DNA from: Patiria miniata
Taxonomy: Eukaryota; Echinodermata; Asteroidea; Valvatida; Asterinidae
Direction: 5' to 3'
Assembly: GCF_015706575.1 (NCBI RefSeq)
Contig: NW_024037074.1
Span: 29,873,334 to 29,937,333, forward strand
Length of the DNA stretch: 64,000 nt
Of the stretch, positions 1 to 11,095 are shown piece after piece. The notes under the pieces are model-generated. The model was not told the DNA's origin and ran no database searches. It was given only the letters and a program-made list of their open reading frames with translations. Numbering within the stretch: position 1 is the first letter of the stretch; each line of letters opens with the position of its first letter. The position numbers were made by a program, and so were the translations under genes.

Positions 1-1607
1 CTCACTGGCTTCATATGAAAGTGCACATGTAAACAAAGTGTGAAATCATTAGAACAGAGGCTTATTGAGTCCTTTAATCAAGAAACACATGCCATCCTTT
101 TTGGGGCTTTGAACTCTTTGGAAAATTCCACCCCCCCCCCCTATTTTTGGCACTTTTCTGTTTCGGAAAATGAGGAAGGTTGTTTATTTTCTCAACGTAA
201 AGCATATAAAAATATTTTGTTTCTATACAAAAGTCGAGCAAAAATATTAAAAAAAGGTGGTAAACGTGTTTCGTAATCATCAGAATGAGGCTTTGTACAT
301 TTCATTTTTTTTTCAATTGTACTTTTTTGCAGTCAAGTATAACTTATACAAAATGCTAACAGATTATCATGTTAACAATAATGCAATCATTTAAATAAAA
401 AAACTGTGTATTCTTTTTTTTCGAAGCACCTGTAAACGATAAAAGTCTCAACGTTTCATCAAATTGCTATAAATGGCAATACAATATTTTGAATAATTAT
501 TATTTTAATTCCCAAATGTAAGTCAACAGGCCAGGAAATCATTTTGGATAATTTGAGAAATGCTATGTAAAATTAAAATTGATACAAACATGTGATTGAT
601 TAAATCTACATTATCTGTGCTGGGCATACGCCGCAGAAGTGTAATGTCACGCGGCGTCATCTCCAATAGTGGCCGTTCCACACAATGTCTCATCCGCCAA
701 TTTACCATAGCATTTGTACGGGCGATTTTAGTGAACGTTTTCTCGCTTTAAATTTTTTTCAGACATTTAGAATAAATAAGCCCGGAAATGGCACAATGAT
801 TCAAAGCTGACTTTAGATATCACTCAGAACGTCTCGGTTTCCGTTATTTGTCTTTTCCAATGGATACGCCAACGGGTGTCCCCGGCGGCGTATGATGTAG
901 CTATTTCTACAGCGTGTTAAACAGTGAACATACAGCCGAGAAATAAAACTGTGTGTGCAGGGTAATACCCTAAAAACTATCAAGGCAAGGAGGAACAAAA
1001 ATAATTTTATTTAGTAACTTGTTAATGTTTGTCTTATCTACTTTGTTTGCATATATTCTGTTTAATTAACCTGTTAGTGTTTAATTACACAATACAGAAA
1101 TCTTTTATTTTAAAAATATTCCTTATATTGTGTAAGGCCAAATGTGGCAAAAAAAGTCTTCTGTCGACAATTACGCCTACAAATTCCAGTCAAAATGGGT
1201 TGCCCAGTACACAATTGTATCAGCCTAAACATTCTGCATACAGTCACGTCACGGTGGCACACTTTATTGCAAATATATGTATTTCCTAAAAAAAGAGCAA
1301 TAGCCTTGCTTTGAAAAAAAATAAATTAGCAAAGCATTTCACTCTTTACAGAGTTCATGAAAAAAAGTAGAAAAATTGTTGTCAACAAATTGTAATAAAG
1401 CATAATGTTTCTTGTATATCAATACAGATACACAGAGCTAAATACATGCATTAAACAATAGTTAATCTGTTGCTGTACAGCAAATTGTGTACATGTACAG
1501 CACTATGTATCAGCGAATGTACAATGCAACAAGGAAAAAACACATTAATTTAGTAGAAAAGTTTTTCTTACGGTTTTCGGGTTATTTTTTTTTTATGTGT
1601 CAATTAT
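1..1607. other. Downstream flank of C1q gene 1, no gene seen
   Basis: This AT-rich stretch lies 3' of the first C1q-like gene. Parts of it match the flanks downstream of genes 2 and 3 (about 12950-13560 and 25190-26280), for example the 'aatcaagaaacacatgc' block near 78-94. All open frames here are short and show no recognisable family. It contains a poly-C run near 130 and otherwise only unit-specific sequence. Confidence 0.7.
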
Positions 1608-2435
1608 TTATTCGGGGTAAAGTAGGAAGCCACTGAGTGAGGTGTAGTGTCTGAAATTACTCCACGCCTGACCATTCATGGTCAGATACACCGTGTCTCC
1701 TCGCTGCAGAACCAAAACCGCGCTTCCAGACACCTGCTCTGCGCTACTTGAATCACCGCTAGCACCGGAGACAACCCAGTCGTCGTTCTTTTTAAGATGA
1801 ATGTCCAAGTGGGCGCGGGAAGAAGGTTTGAACACCGAAAACAAGAACACGTAGGTGCCCGGCACACTACATGTGAATGTGCCAGAATCGAGATCGAAAC
1901 TGGTACCCGGCAGAAGCGTCTCGGTCTCCTGGAAGGGCAAGCGGGTGTCGTGACCCGTAGAGGTATCCGAGTCGCTCGTCCTCTTCACGGTGAATGCCAC
2001 CCGCTGGTTGGAGTCGTCTAGTGTCTCCCCTGGCTCACCCTTCTGACCTTTGACACCAGTTTCCCCGGTTGTTCCAACTAAACCCGGGGGACCTCTCGGA
2101 CCTATCTTGCCGGGCAGACCAATCCCATCATTACCTTTAGACCCAGTGTTCCCAGGTGCTCCCCGATCACCCACAGGGCCAATCTGGCCAATCTCACCCT
2201 TCTGGCCTTGCTGACCTGCAACGCCCTTTGACCCTGGAAGCCCATAGGGACCCATCGGTCCCACAGGTCCAGGCAAACCTGGTATGCCAGGTATTGCGGC
2301 AGGTCCCTGGCAGCACTGCTGACACACCTGAGACGCAGGACCATCACCGTCCGAGGGAACCGGCCCAGTAACGGAAGCTCGGAGAATGACAGCGTTACCT
2401 AGAAGTAGGACGATGGAGGGAACGCAGATCTTCAT
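1608..2435 (-). CDS. Secreted collagen/C1q-domain protein (C1q gene 1)
   Basis: An uninterrupted 275-aa coding exon. Residues 1-20 form a signal peptide with a Leu-rich core, followed by the segment [13 protein letters not shown] found in all five paralogs. A CxxCC motif (C38, C41, C42) precedes the collagen region and could cross-link subunits. Residues about 44-138 are Gly-X-Y triplets with one conserved break where a triplet lacks its Y residue (near 104-106). Residues about 145-275 form a C1q domain: FDLxSGTFTC near 180-189, PGTYVF near 192-197, LKKND near 214-218, DTVYLT near 247-252, and the terminal SGFLLYP. Family knowledge suggests secreted trimers or higher oligomers acting as recognition or CTRP-like proteins; the ligand is unknown. 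The ATG directly follows a splice acceptor (pyrimidine tract, then AAAG), so coding is confined to this exon. AATAAA overlaps the stop codon. It has the longest collagen spacer of the set. Confidence 0.93.
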   Translation of the reverse strand: MKICVPSIVLLLGNAVILRASVTGPVPSDGDGPASQVCQQCCQGPAAIPGIPGLPGPVGPMGPYGLPGSKGVAGQQGQKGEIGQIGPVGDRGAPGNTGSKGNDGIGLPGKIGPRGPPGLVGTTGETGVKGQKGEPGETLDDSNQRVAFTVKRTSDSDTSTGHDTRLPFQETETLLPGTSFDLDSGTFTCSVPGTYVFLFSVFKPSSRAHLDIHLKKNDDWVVSGASGDSSSAEQVSGSAVLVLQRGDTVYLTMNGQAWSNFRHYTSLSGFLLYPE

Positions 2436-2564
2436 CTTTAAGGAAAAACAACAAAAGCGAAATAAATAAAAGTGGAAACAAATGAGGAGAGATGAGAGAA
2501 AAATATTGCATTTAGAGAAAGTGGGGAAGTACGAAAGCCCATTAGCGCCACTGCACGTATATGT

Positions 2565-2990
2565 TAGTAATTCGTTATTACGGATTGTTAATTCTTTATT
2601 ACGGATTGTTTAATTCGTTATTACGGATTAATTAATTCGCTATTACGGATTATTGATTAGTTATTACGGATTATTTAATTCGGTATTACGGATTATTGAT
2701 TAGTTATTACAGATTATTATTTCGTCATTACGGATTATTTAATTTGTTATCACGGATTATACATTTGTTATTACTGATTTTTTAATTCGTTTTAACGGAT
2801 TATTTAATTCGTTATTACGGATTATTAATTCGTTATTACGGATTATAAATTTGTTATTACAGATTATTTAATTCGTTATAACGGATTATTAATTCGTTAT
2901 TACGGATTATTAATTCGTTATAACGGATTATTAATTCGTTATTACGGATTATACATTCGTTATAACGGATTGTTAATTCGTTATAATGAA
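2565..2990. repeat. Left subterminal tandem repeat (about 20 x 19-21 bp)
   Basis: A run of near-identical units of form ATTCGTTATTACGGATTAT with single-base changes and small length shifts. The mirror array near the right end (about 4227-4370) reads CCGTAATAACGAATTAAT. Arrays of this kind at transposon ends often bind transposase; that role is inferred here. Confidence 0.85.
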
Positions 2991-4073
2991 ATAAATCTGG
3001 TACTCACATGCGGAGAGCACGTGATCAAAATGCACTGAGAGCTGGATAGGGTTAAATCAATAAGCAAAATTTCGGGAACAAATCCCCAGATTGTCCTGAT
3101 CACAGATTGGCCAGTCTTAAGATTCGCTAGATCAGACAAAGGCCCATTGGCAGCATGCGGTAAATTGTACATTTAATAAAATTTGAGAACAAGATCAAAT
3201 CAAGTATCATTAGCTTGGAACCTGTAGATTATGCAAAAAACGGTGTATGAGAGTGATTTTAGATCAGACTAATAAACTTTACCCCACCTTTTCTTTTTCG
3301 TTCATACCCGTGCGACACAACGGTAGAGGAGAAAATAAAACCAGCTTTTATGGGTGCCTTGGCACTTGTGAAATATGAAAATATGCCTAAAGAGTAATTT
3401 TAGGTCAAAGTAATTAAGAGCGGCGCCAAATACGGAGGGGGAGGGAGCGCAACCCCCTCCATGTTCATTTTTTCCTTATATTGTCGCAATGTACTTTTTA
3501 AATCCCGTCACGTTTCTCTGACAGTTTTCTCTGACGGATGTCTGTGGTTATTTTGACACCAAGTTTACGTAAATGGGGCATACCTTCGTCACGAAATGTC
3601 CATTTACCAAAAGAGGTCGATTTAAATGTTAACTTTTTCCATCACATTGACCATGTTTAATATACATGTACAGTACACGAGAGTGCGCAGGAGATCGAGA
3701 ATGCCGACTGTTTAGTTGACCATGACAACAAATCATTTTAACAGGTTGAATTGAAACTTCACACATGTACTACAGATATTTTGGTTTCCATTCAAATAAT
3801 TTCAGATGTGGGAGGAGCATATCAGACCTCTGGTACCCTGGGATAAGTCAATTAACTTTGTACACAAACTCATCACTATTTATCATTTATATTCTTCAAA
3901 ACGCCAGCTTTTCGTAAACAAAGTCACAGAAGTGCAAAGGAAAGATATTGCAACTAATATTCTACACTCATGATATAAATTCAGACCCAAAAGACAATGA
4001 CCTCTAACATCCGTTTCCTTTTTATTTCTGGTGGCAGCCGCAACAATGATACGACTGCATATAAGGCTTTGGA

Positions 4074-4228
4074 CATGGGCGTCGCAAGGAGGGGGGAGGC
4101 AAAGATGGGGGGAGCAAAGATGGGGGGGGGGGGAAACAAATAGAAAAAAAGGAAGGAAAAAGAAGCGCGATGTAATATTGCTGTAAATGTTATGTTGAGT
4201 AATATGTTTTGCCCCCTCTTGAAAAAAA
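4074..4228. mobile_element. Partial copy of the CATGGGCGTCGC poly-G MITE
   Basis: It starts with CATGGGCGTCGC, runs into G-rich sequence, and contains a block ending TTGCCCCCTCTTGA that matches the right part of the complete element at 41881-42128. The right terminal repeat is missing and the sequence passes into the right subterminal array of the 2531-4401 element, so it is probably nested there. Confidence 0.55.
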
Positions 4229-4401
4229 ATCCGTAATCACGAATAAATAATCCGCAATAACGTATGAAATAATCCGTAATAACGAATTAATAATCAGTTA
4301 TAACGAATTAAATAATCCGTAATAACGAATTAATAATCCGTAATCACGAATTAATAATCCGTAGTAACATATACTTCCAGTGGCGCTAATGGGCTTTTGT
4401 A

Positions 4402-6596
4402 GGGAAGTCATATCAGAGTATGAAATATAAGACTTTGCCATCGTTTAAGTAAAGCAAAATCAGGAATGACGTGAAGTCTAAATTGAAAGTGCTGCCACCA
4501 AACTCAGCTGGTCTAAAGACGAAGTTGAGTGCCTTAATCTAAAAACGTGTCGCTGCGGAAACTTGCAACATTCTTTCACATGATCATGATATTGTGAAGG
4601 CAGGAACATGATTTTAGAATATCACTTTGACAAATTCGGCCGAAAAATAACCCTGTCAGCACCGGGGCATTTAAGGTCTCCTCCGAACGGGGGAACATAG
4701 TATTCCCCTTCCTCATTTTCATATTCGATGTTTGAACTTTTCCTCAAATTTAGCAGGATTAAAATTTAGGAACAGTCGCCAAATGTCATGCCGACAGCGC
4801 CGTAACTAATGTGTGTGGGTGTGTGTGGGTCACTGTGGGTGTGTGGGTGAGTGGGTGGGTGGGTGGGTGGGTGGGGGTGTGTGTGTGTGTGGGGGGGGGG
4901 GCTGGGGGCGGGGGGGTGGGGGGCACCCAAAAGATGACCCTGCCCCCGGTTGCACTCCATTAAAAATATTGATATCATTTGCCTTCAGTGACTCTCTGGA
5001 AATGTGTTATTTTTAGTGACGCGAACGCGGACGGCCCTGACAGGAGATATTTTGAAAAATCTTGAAATTGCTTCACCCGTCCTCTTCAACAAATTCAAAT
5101 GTTTACTTCTGACACATTTTCAATCTGTTGTTTATCTTGACGTCCCCGTAATAAGCAGCTTTATTTTGTAGTTGTTTTGGAGCTTTTTAGGCATAAATAG
5201 ATCCCCCTGAAATTACTCTCAGTCGCAAATTATTCGATATTATGCAATCATTGTGTTTGAATAATTTGTTCCATGTTAAGTAAAAATCGATTTTAAAGTA
5301 GAAATATAAAATTTGGAGAAAAAAAAATCATGCAAAAAGTGAACACAAAATGCTATAAAAATGAATGCATTCAGGAATGAAAAAAAATCAAATAAGGAAA
5401 ACAAAATGAGGATCAATTTTGCAATTGCTGCCTTTGTCCCAAAGCCTAAAATTGAAAACTTGGTCCCATGGTCAATTTGACATCTCTGTGAAAACTACTC
5501 ATAACTCTGTCAAAATTATCAGATTTGGACGTTTGATGCCTCATTATAAAGTGGAAAGGCATATCTTTCAAACCATGTTGGTTACACATTCTACGTCTGG
5601 CATTCCGTTGTATTTTGTTTGCATTTTTTTGATACACACTGTAAAATATGTCCTTCAATGACCAATTTCCAAATAACGTTTGATCCTGAATTACTCAGAT
5701 TAATTGCAAGAAGCATGTAAATGCATTGCAACATTATGTTTTTGTCTGAAAAGGAAAGGTTGGAATCAACAAGTCACAAACGAGGAAGGAAATACGGGGA
5801 TGGGATTATCACACTGATTGTATGGGCCAGGTTGTAAAGTGTCAAGCTTTCAAAAGATGTTTCTGTAAAACCTAGTAAATGACTTTATTTTAAATTCATC
5901 TGAAACATTAAAAGTGTTTGTACTTGAACCAGCATATAGAAGAAACTTGATTGATGTAAGACACTCTTCAAAACCTACGGTCAGATTTGACTAGTAACGG
6001 TCAAACCTGAATATTTACGTTTTTTCACATCTTAATTTGATTTTAGATTGTGCTACTCATAGCAACAACAAATGAGTTAATATTATTATTAATGAGTTAA
6101 TATTATTAGACCATAAAGAAATAAGTAAATATTGTTACAACTTTGTTTTAAGAGTGCACAATGTTAGATAAAAAATGTATATCAAGGTAGGCAGACAGGA
6201 AGTTCAGCTATACCATGTCGGCATAATGCTTATCGGACCGGATTAATTTAAAGCACGTACTTTGTCCGCTAGTTTGGCTGTTACCAATTGTGTATCAGTA
6301 TCATAGTCAAGGAAGAGCAGTTTCAATTGAATTGAAATGTTGTTTATAAAAATCTTATTTTCAGTCATCAAGCAGCATACCTCTCAAATACTCAAAAACA
6401 GGGAAGTATCGTTGTTTGAAAAATGTCAGCCACTGTAATGATCTTCAGAATCTAAAGCACATGTTGATTCATTAAATATGAACAAAAATGGCAACGTTTG
6501 AATATAGTATGCTTAGCAACGAAAGGTCATACTGTCAGGAAAAATGATAATTTCTAAATACAGACTAATAATTACAGTTTAAAAACAGACACTCAC
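4402..6596. other. Intron 2 of C1q gene 1, remainder
   Basis: Intronic sequence between the transposon and exon 2. It includes a strongly asymmetric G/T tract at about 4810-4925 and a block at about 5400-5660 that I did not find in the other units. No coding frame with recognisable homology. Confidence 0.6.
4810..4925. repeat. GT/G-rich simple repeat, G4-prone
   Basis: Imperfect (GTGTGTGGG)n, then (GGGT)n, then long G runs. Many closely spaced runs of three or more G on the plus strand make quadruplex formation plausible. On the transcribed gene 1 RNA (minus strand) the tract would be C-rich. Confidence 0.8.
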
Positions 6597-6655
6597 CTTG
6601 AAGTAACGTTCTTGAATTCTGTCACGAAAGGAATCCTCAACACTCAAGCAGATTA
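6597..6655 (-). other. Inferred noncoding exon 2 of C1q gene 1
   Basis: A 59-bp block. On the minus strand it follows a T-rich tract ending CAG and is followed by GTGAGT. The block and both splice signals recur before genes 3, 4 and 5 and partly before gene 2. It has no ATG, so it would lie in the 5' UTR. No transcript evidence. Confidence 0.7.
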
Positions 6656-8076
6656 CTGAAAAAAATATAATACCAACAAACATGAGGTGTTAAAAATCTG
6701 CTGGGTGAGAATCTGGGAGCATAGCTGCATTTCATAAGTACGTCACACTCTGTATGACAAAATATGATCTGGATTGATTATTTCAGGTAGATTTCGTTCT
6801 CCAACGATTGGACTCACGTGCGAGCAACTTTCATTTTTTTTTTAGTGAGGGGGGGGGGAGGAACGGGGAAAGGATCAATTTCAATTTGAATGAAACGAAT
6901 TACTCACTCAAACGGATTTTGTTTTTGTGAGAAATCTTTATACAAAACGAGTGTTTAAGCAACGGAATTCTCTTTGTTCTGCATACATTTGTGCTTTAAA
7001 CTTTAAACTTCTATAAAATGAACCTAGCTAGATAAAGCAATTTGAACTTGAATATCGCTGTGTGCATTATCATCCGGTCCGAATATATTCGCGCCTATTA
7101 ACAGTGAAACTATATAATGTTCATTTATACTGACCACACGCATGTTTACGTTACATACCTAGTGTGGACATTCCTTTGTTTTCGTGTAGTTAAGAAAATC
7201 CTGTGGAAAAAACTCAGTTTTTCTCACACTGTGAGAACTCTTTCGACCCATTTTTCTATGATTCCTCTTGAGTATTTCTCTTCATTTAGCGACGGATAAA
7301 ATGCCTCTAAACCTGTTTTACATAAAAAGGAAAACGTTGTGTGGACGTTGGCACGGTCCAAACAACGTCGCTGCTACCTGGTTTATGTGGACCTCTTTTG
7401 TCTAGAGGTCCACACTGTGAATGTGATGCTTGTACACACTAATCGACAATGTATAACTAGTAAATGATGGAACAACAAAGGCGCGGATCGGAAAATTAGC
7501 GTGCTGGTTTGGATGTACGCAAGCGTTTATCAGCATCATAGTCACGCAAGATTAGTTTTAATTGAAAGTTAATTCCTAAAAATCTTGTTTTTCAGTCCTC
7601 AAGCAACTACGTTTTACCAGCTTACAAAGGGCGTTGTGTGCCTGGCAGAAGGGCGTATGCGCGAACGCCGTACCCCCAACATCTTTTCACCAGAAGGGCA
7701 TATGCAGACACATTCCTTTGTTTTTATGAATTTTGAAACTTTTCAGAGGAAACACAAGTTGCTCCAAAAGGTATGAGTCATTCGTGCGACAAATTCAAAA
7801 TTAATACGATATAATATGCGTGGGAGAACAATGGATTCATAGTACTTTCAACGTAATTTTCTTAACAAGTGATTCCGCGTTAGAACGGACAAATGCCTTA
7901 CTGCATTCGACAAAATGAAAACATCAAGCCTTATATAACGCTCGTTGTTCGGAAAATGATTGTGTAAGCAGCATTTCTCAGAATCTAAATCCGACGCTGA
8001 TTCAAACGCTATGTGAAAAAAAGCAACAAGTATTTTTTTGTGCAGGGAAAAATGTTTTGTTTTTTTAAAGACTCAC
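6656..8076. other. Intron 1 of C1q gene 1
   Basis: Intronic sequence homologous to introns 1 of the other units, especially about 53400-54330 and 62700-63640 (for example the 'gcgcggatcggaa' and 'gcaagcgt' blocks near 7480-7530). A poly-G run lies at about 6850. No gene seen. Confidence 0.6.
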
Positions 8077-8165
8077 CGAGTAAATGCCGTTCTTGTCGTT
8101 CTATAGCAATCAGTTCTCTCTCGGGTTTTCGTCTGAAGTTGAAGACGAGTTTTGGTCGTTGTGAG
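8077..8165 (-). other. Inferred exon 1 of C1q gene 1 (5' UTR)
   Basis: Conserved in all five units. On the minus strand it contains CCCGAGAGAGA and AACGACAAGAACGG and ends in CTCG before GTGAGTC. The 5' end is placed about 30 bp below the TATA-like box and is approximate. No ATG is visible. Confidence 0.65.
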
Positions 8166-8186
8166 GAGTGTAGCAGCAAATGCTGT

Positions 8187-8250
8187 CTTAAATATTACCA
8201 TTGATTTCCTGATCAGTGACTAACTGACTTGGCCCGGTTTGCGATTGGCC
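8187..8250 (-). promoter_or_regulatory. Core promoter of C1q gene 1
   Basis: On the minus strand: GGGCCAATCG (inverted CCAAT at 8244-8248), a conserved CTGATCAGGAAATC block, then TAATATTTAAG (8187-8197), a weak TATA-like box shared with genes 4 and 5. Conservation across units plus spacing to exon 1 supports the call. Confidence 0.6.
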
Positions 8251-10028
8251 CGTGCGCGCTGTCAATCTCAAATCACTGACTTGTTTTATAATAATGAGAC
8301 GGAAGATAATGTTATTGCCGCTGAGGCTATTATACTCCCAATCAAAACGTGTACCACCGACACTGAAATGGCCACATCTTATTTGTGGATAGGGTATGGA
8401 TGTCGGTGACACATCCAAAACACGTGATTTCTGATTCACACGTACAACCTGTCAATCACAGACCACTCGCTTGTGGTCACCGACTTGTTGGGTGACAACC
8501 TCTGATTGGTGGATTGAAACATGACGTACACCGACCGTGACTAGATGTTTGTTTGTGCTTTGTGCTATCCAGGTACGTGATATCTTTACACTCGCGAGTC
8601 GCGAGGCCCCTTCAAGGTAAAAAAAAAAACGTTTTGAAGCAACTGCCAGTGACAGAAAAGCTGAACATTAGCTAGTGTAATGCTTTCGCCATTGGTGGGG
8701 GCCTTCATGACAGAATTGATAGCGTGCCCAAATTGGTCTATAAATCTGATAAATTCAGTTTGTTCGTTTCGCAGTCAGGTCATGTTATGTCTGAATTGAA
8801 GAGAGGGAAAGGGGGGGGGGGGTTGCTGTTCAAATCCAACGATTACTAACTTTATATTACAGGATAGTGTACAAATACCCCCGTAACCCAGCCAGCAGGC
8901 TCTGTCCGTGTTTTCTGCACAGGCGTATACTAGTATAATTATTTTGGGGTGTCAGAGCAGGATGGAGACGGGGTTATCTTATTCTTTATCGATTTCTATG
9001 GATTTCTATGGGTTTGACCCCCCCCCCCCCCCCCGCATCTGCGCCTGACTTTAATATAACATCCTGTACATGAGAGCGTCGCCAGCGCACTGTTAATAGC
9101 GGGAGGGGGGGGGGGTTGACAGCAGTTGTTACCGACTGACCATTAAAATGTGCTAAAACATAGACATATTGTTTTCCAAGACACCCGCCCTCCTCACAAT
9201 CGAAAGAGCAGTTGATGTAACGACGTACCCGGGATGGCGCATTTGCACTGAACTACCACAATAACCCAGTGCAGTGCTAAATATCTAAATTATAAAGGAG
9301 GTTTAAAAGGTCCGCATTTCCTGAATAGGTCTCTTTAGGTTATGACCAACTTCCGCATAACAATTCATCCGGAATTAGTTTGATCAATCCAACCAGAATG
9401 TTTTATTCCCTGATTTTCTTATCACAATGATTTACCAGCTAATCTGTTAAGAATAAAAAAAAAAATGATAATTGCATTTAAATTTGAATCGTATATATCC
9501 ATTTGCCCAATTTGATTTTCGTCACAGCAGTAGAGAAATGACCGATGGCACGACGCAAGAGGGCGCAACGTGACCGATCAACGGTACTGCGATTGGAACG
9601 AGGTCAGGTCTAGGAGTAGACACTAGTATATTTGGGGGTGTCCACTTCAGGGAATATTTGTCAAATATATTCCTGAAAATCAGTCCTAAATTTGCCCGGG
9701 GGGGAGGGGGTAATCTACATACTAGTCCAGGGCCAGAGATTGGAACTAGATTTAGGGGTACTTGAGGGAGAGAAACATAGGTCGGGAATCCTTGGTAAGA
9801 TTGAAAAGGAAACAGTTGAGGAGATCGTGATTCACCTTTAATTTCTTCAGAAAAAAAAACAACATCCCCCCATAGCTAGTGAGTGGCTCAAGGTGGCGCT
9901 ATTTCTCTCTGGTTCAATGTTTGTTATGAATGCCGTTTTAGTGTAGTGAAAAAAACAACAACAAAAACACTGGACAAAGCATGGATAAAAAAGTGCTGAT
10001 CTTTTTGTAAAAATAATTCTTAATGACG
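8251..10028. other. Intergenic, upstream of C1q gene 1
   Basis: Homologous to 21470-23620 and 32560-34050. It holds repeated CCAAT-type sites (ATTGG near 8505), poly-G/poly-C tracts at about 8810, 9020 and 9100, and the conserved 'ttccgcataacaattcatccgga' type block near 9350 (also near 22900 and 33970). No gene seen. Confidence 0.6.
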
Positions 10029-11095
10029 ATTGTATTCCTTGCCTATATTAATAACGCCTATATTAATAACGCCGTTGACTGTACTCAGAATAAATGCTGG
10101 AAATATGTAGATGATCTCACTCTCAGCGAAAATAGACACATTACTGGTGTAAACAGGATTCAGGCAGATTTAAACAATCTCAATGACTGGGCATTGGCAA
10201 ACAAAATCCAATTGAACCCTTCTAAATGTAACACCATGCAGGTGTACTGTGGGAAAAAAGATCCTCCCTTCGTTCAATATTCCATTTCTAATGTTCATCT
10301 TCAACAGGTTCCCAGTGTGAAGTTGTTAGGTGTTACATTGCAAAACAACTTAAAATGGGATGCCCATGTCAGGGAGATTGTTAAAAAAGCCAACATGAAA
10401 CTTTTCATGCTTAGGAAACTCAAAATGACAGGGTTAACTGACAAAGAGCTTGTGACCGTGTATAAAGGTTATATTAGGCCTGTTATAGAATATGCTGCCT
10501 CATTGTGGCACTCGGGCATCACCACAACTCTTTCTAATCTATTGGAATCAGTACAAAGAAGAGTGTGCCACATTATATTGGGTCAAAAATATACTGGATA
10601 TGAACAAGCTTTGACCAGTTTTGGTTTGCAACCCTTGGACATGCGCAGAACCTCCCTTTGTAACAAATTTGCAATGAAATCCTTTAACTCAAGCAAATTC
10701 AATGAGTGGTTTGTCAAATCTAAAAGCACCCATACTATGAATTTCCGGTCCAAACGAACACTTCATGTTCCATCTTGTAAAACAACCCGTTTTTATAATA
10801 GCCCAGTCCCATTTCTCAACAGACTTGTTAATAGCGCACTCAGTTCACTCCCACCAGCCCAATGAAATTACCGGTTCTTTTTAGCATAGTACATTATTGT
10901 TTTTCTGTGCAATTTTTGATATGTATACTATATTTTTTGTACTTACAATTTTCCTTTGTTTTTACCGTTTACTCTTTGTGATTTTAACCTCATCTAATTT
11001 TTATTGAAATTTGTATGTAAACTGACTTGTAATTCAGCCTGTGGGCTGCTATAAGCAGTGTTTTAATAAACCACAAATAATAATAATAATAACGA
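10029..11095 (+). mobile_element. 5'-truncated LINE (CR1/Jockey-like), RT C-terminal part
   Basis: An open frame at 10023-10865 (280 codons) covers the end of a reverse transcriptase and its C-terminal region: FLAYIN, then YVDDL near residues 28-32, NPSKC, KLLGVTL, Y-RPVIEYAA-LWH and SVQRR, the usual order in CR1/Jockey-group LINEs. YINNA is duplicated in tandem near residues 8-17. A 3' UTR of about 200 bp ends in (ATA)n near 11090. Unit 2 is continuous across the site at about 23620-23640, giving an empty-site comparison. The frame is unbroken to its stop, so the insertion looks fairly young; it is dead on arrival because endonuclease and early RT are absent. Confidence 0.85.

Larger units (their letters stand above)
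2531..4401. mobile_element. Nonautonomous TIR DNA transposon with subterminal tandem repeats
   Basis: The two ends are inverted copies of AAGCCCATTAGCGCCACTG, extended outward by TAC-G/A-A. The flanks carry GGGAAGT on both sides (2524-2530 and 4402-4408), a probable 6-7 bp target duplication. The matching intron of genes 2 and 3 reads straight through this point, so the element inserted in unit 1. Just inside the left end (about 2565-2990) lie about 20 copies of a 19-21 bp unit of the form ATTCGTTATTACGGATTAT; the right end (about 4227-4370) carries about 7 copies in inverted orientation. The interior has no long open frame, so it is nonautonomous. Superfamily not assigned. Confidence 0.82.

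Noticed and set aside
7743-7780. Plus-strand micro-exon (TTTTCAG, 24 bp, GTATGAG)
   Set aside because: Present in other units only as part of overall unit similarity, on the strand opposite to the genes, and with no coding context.
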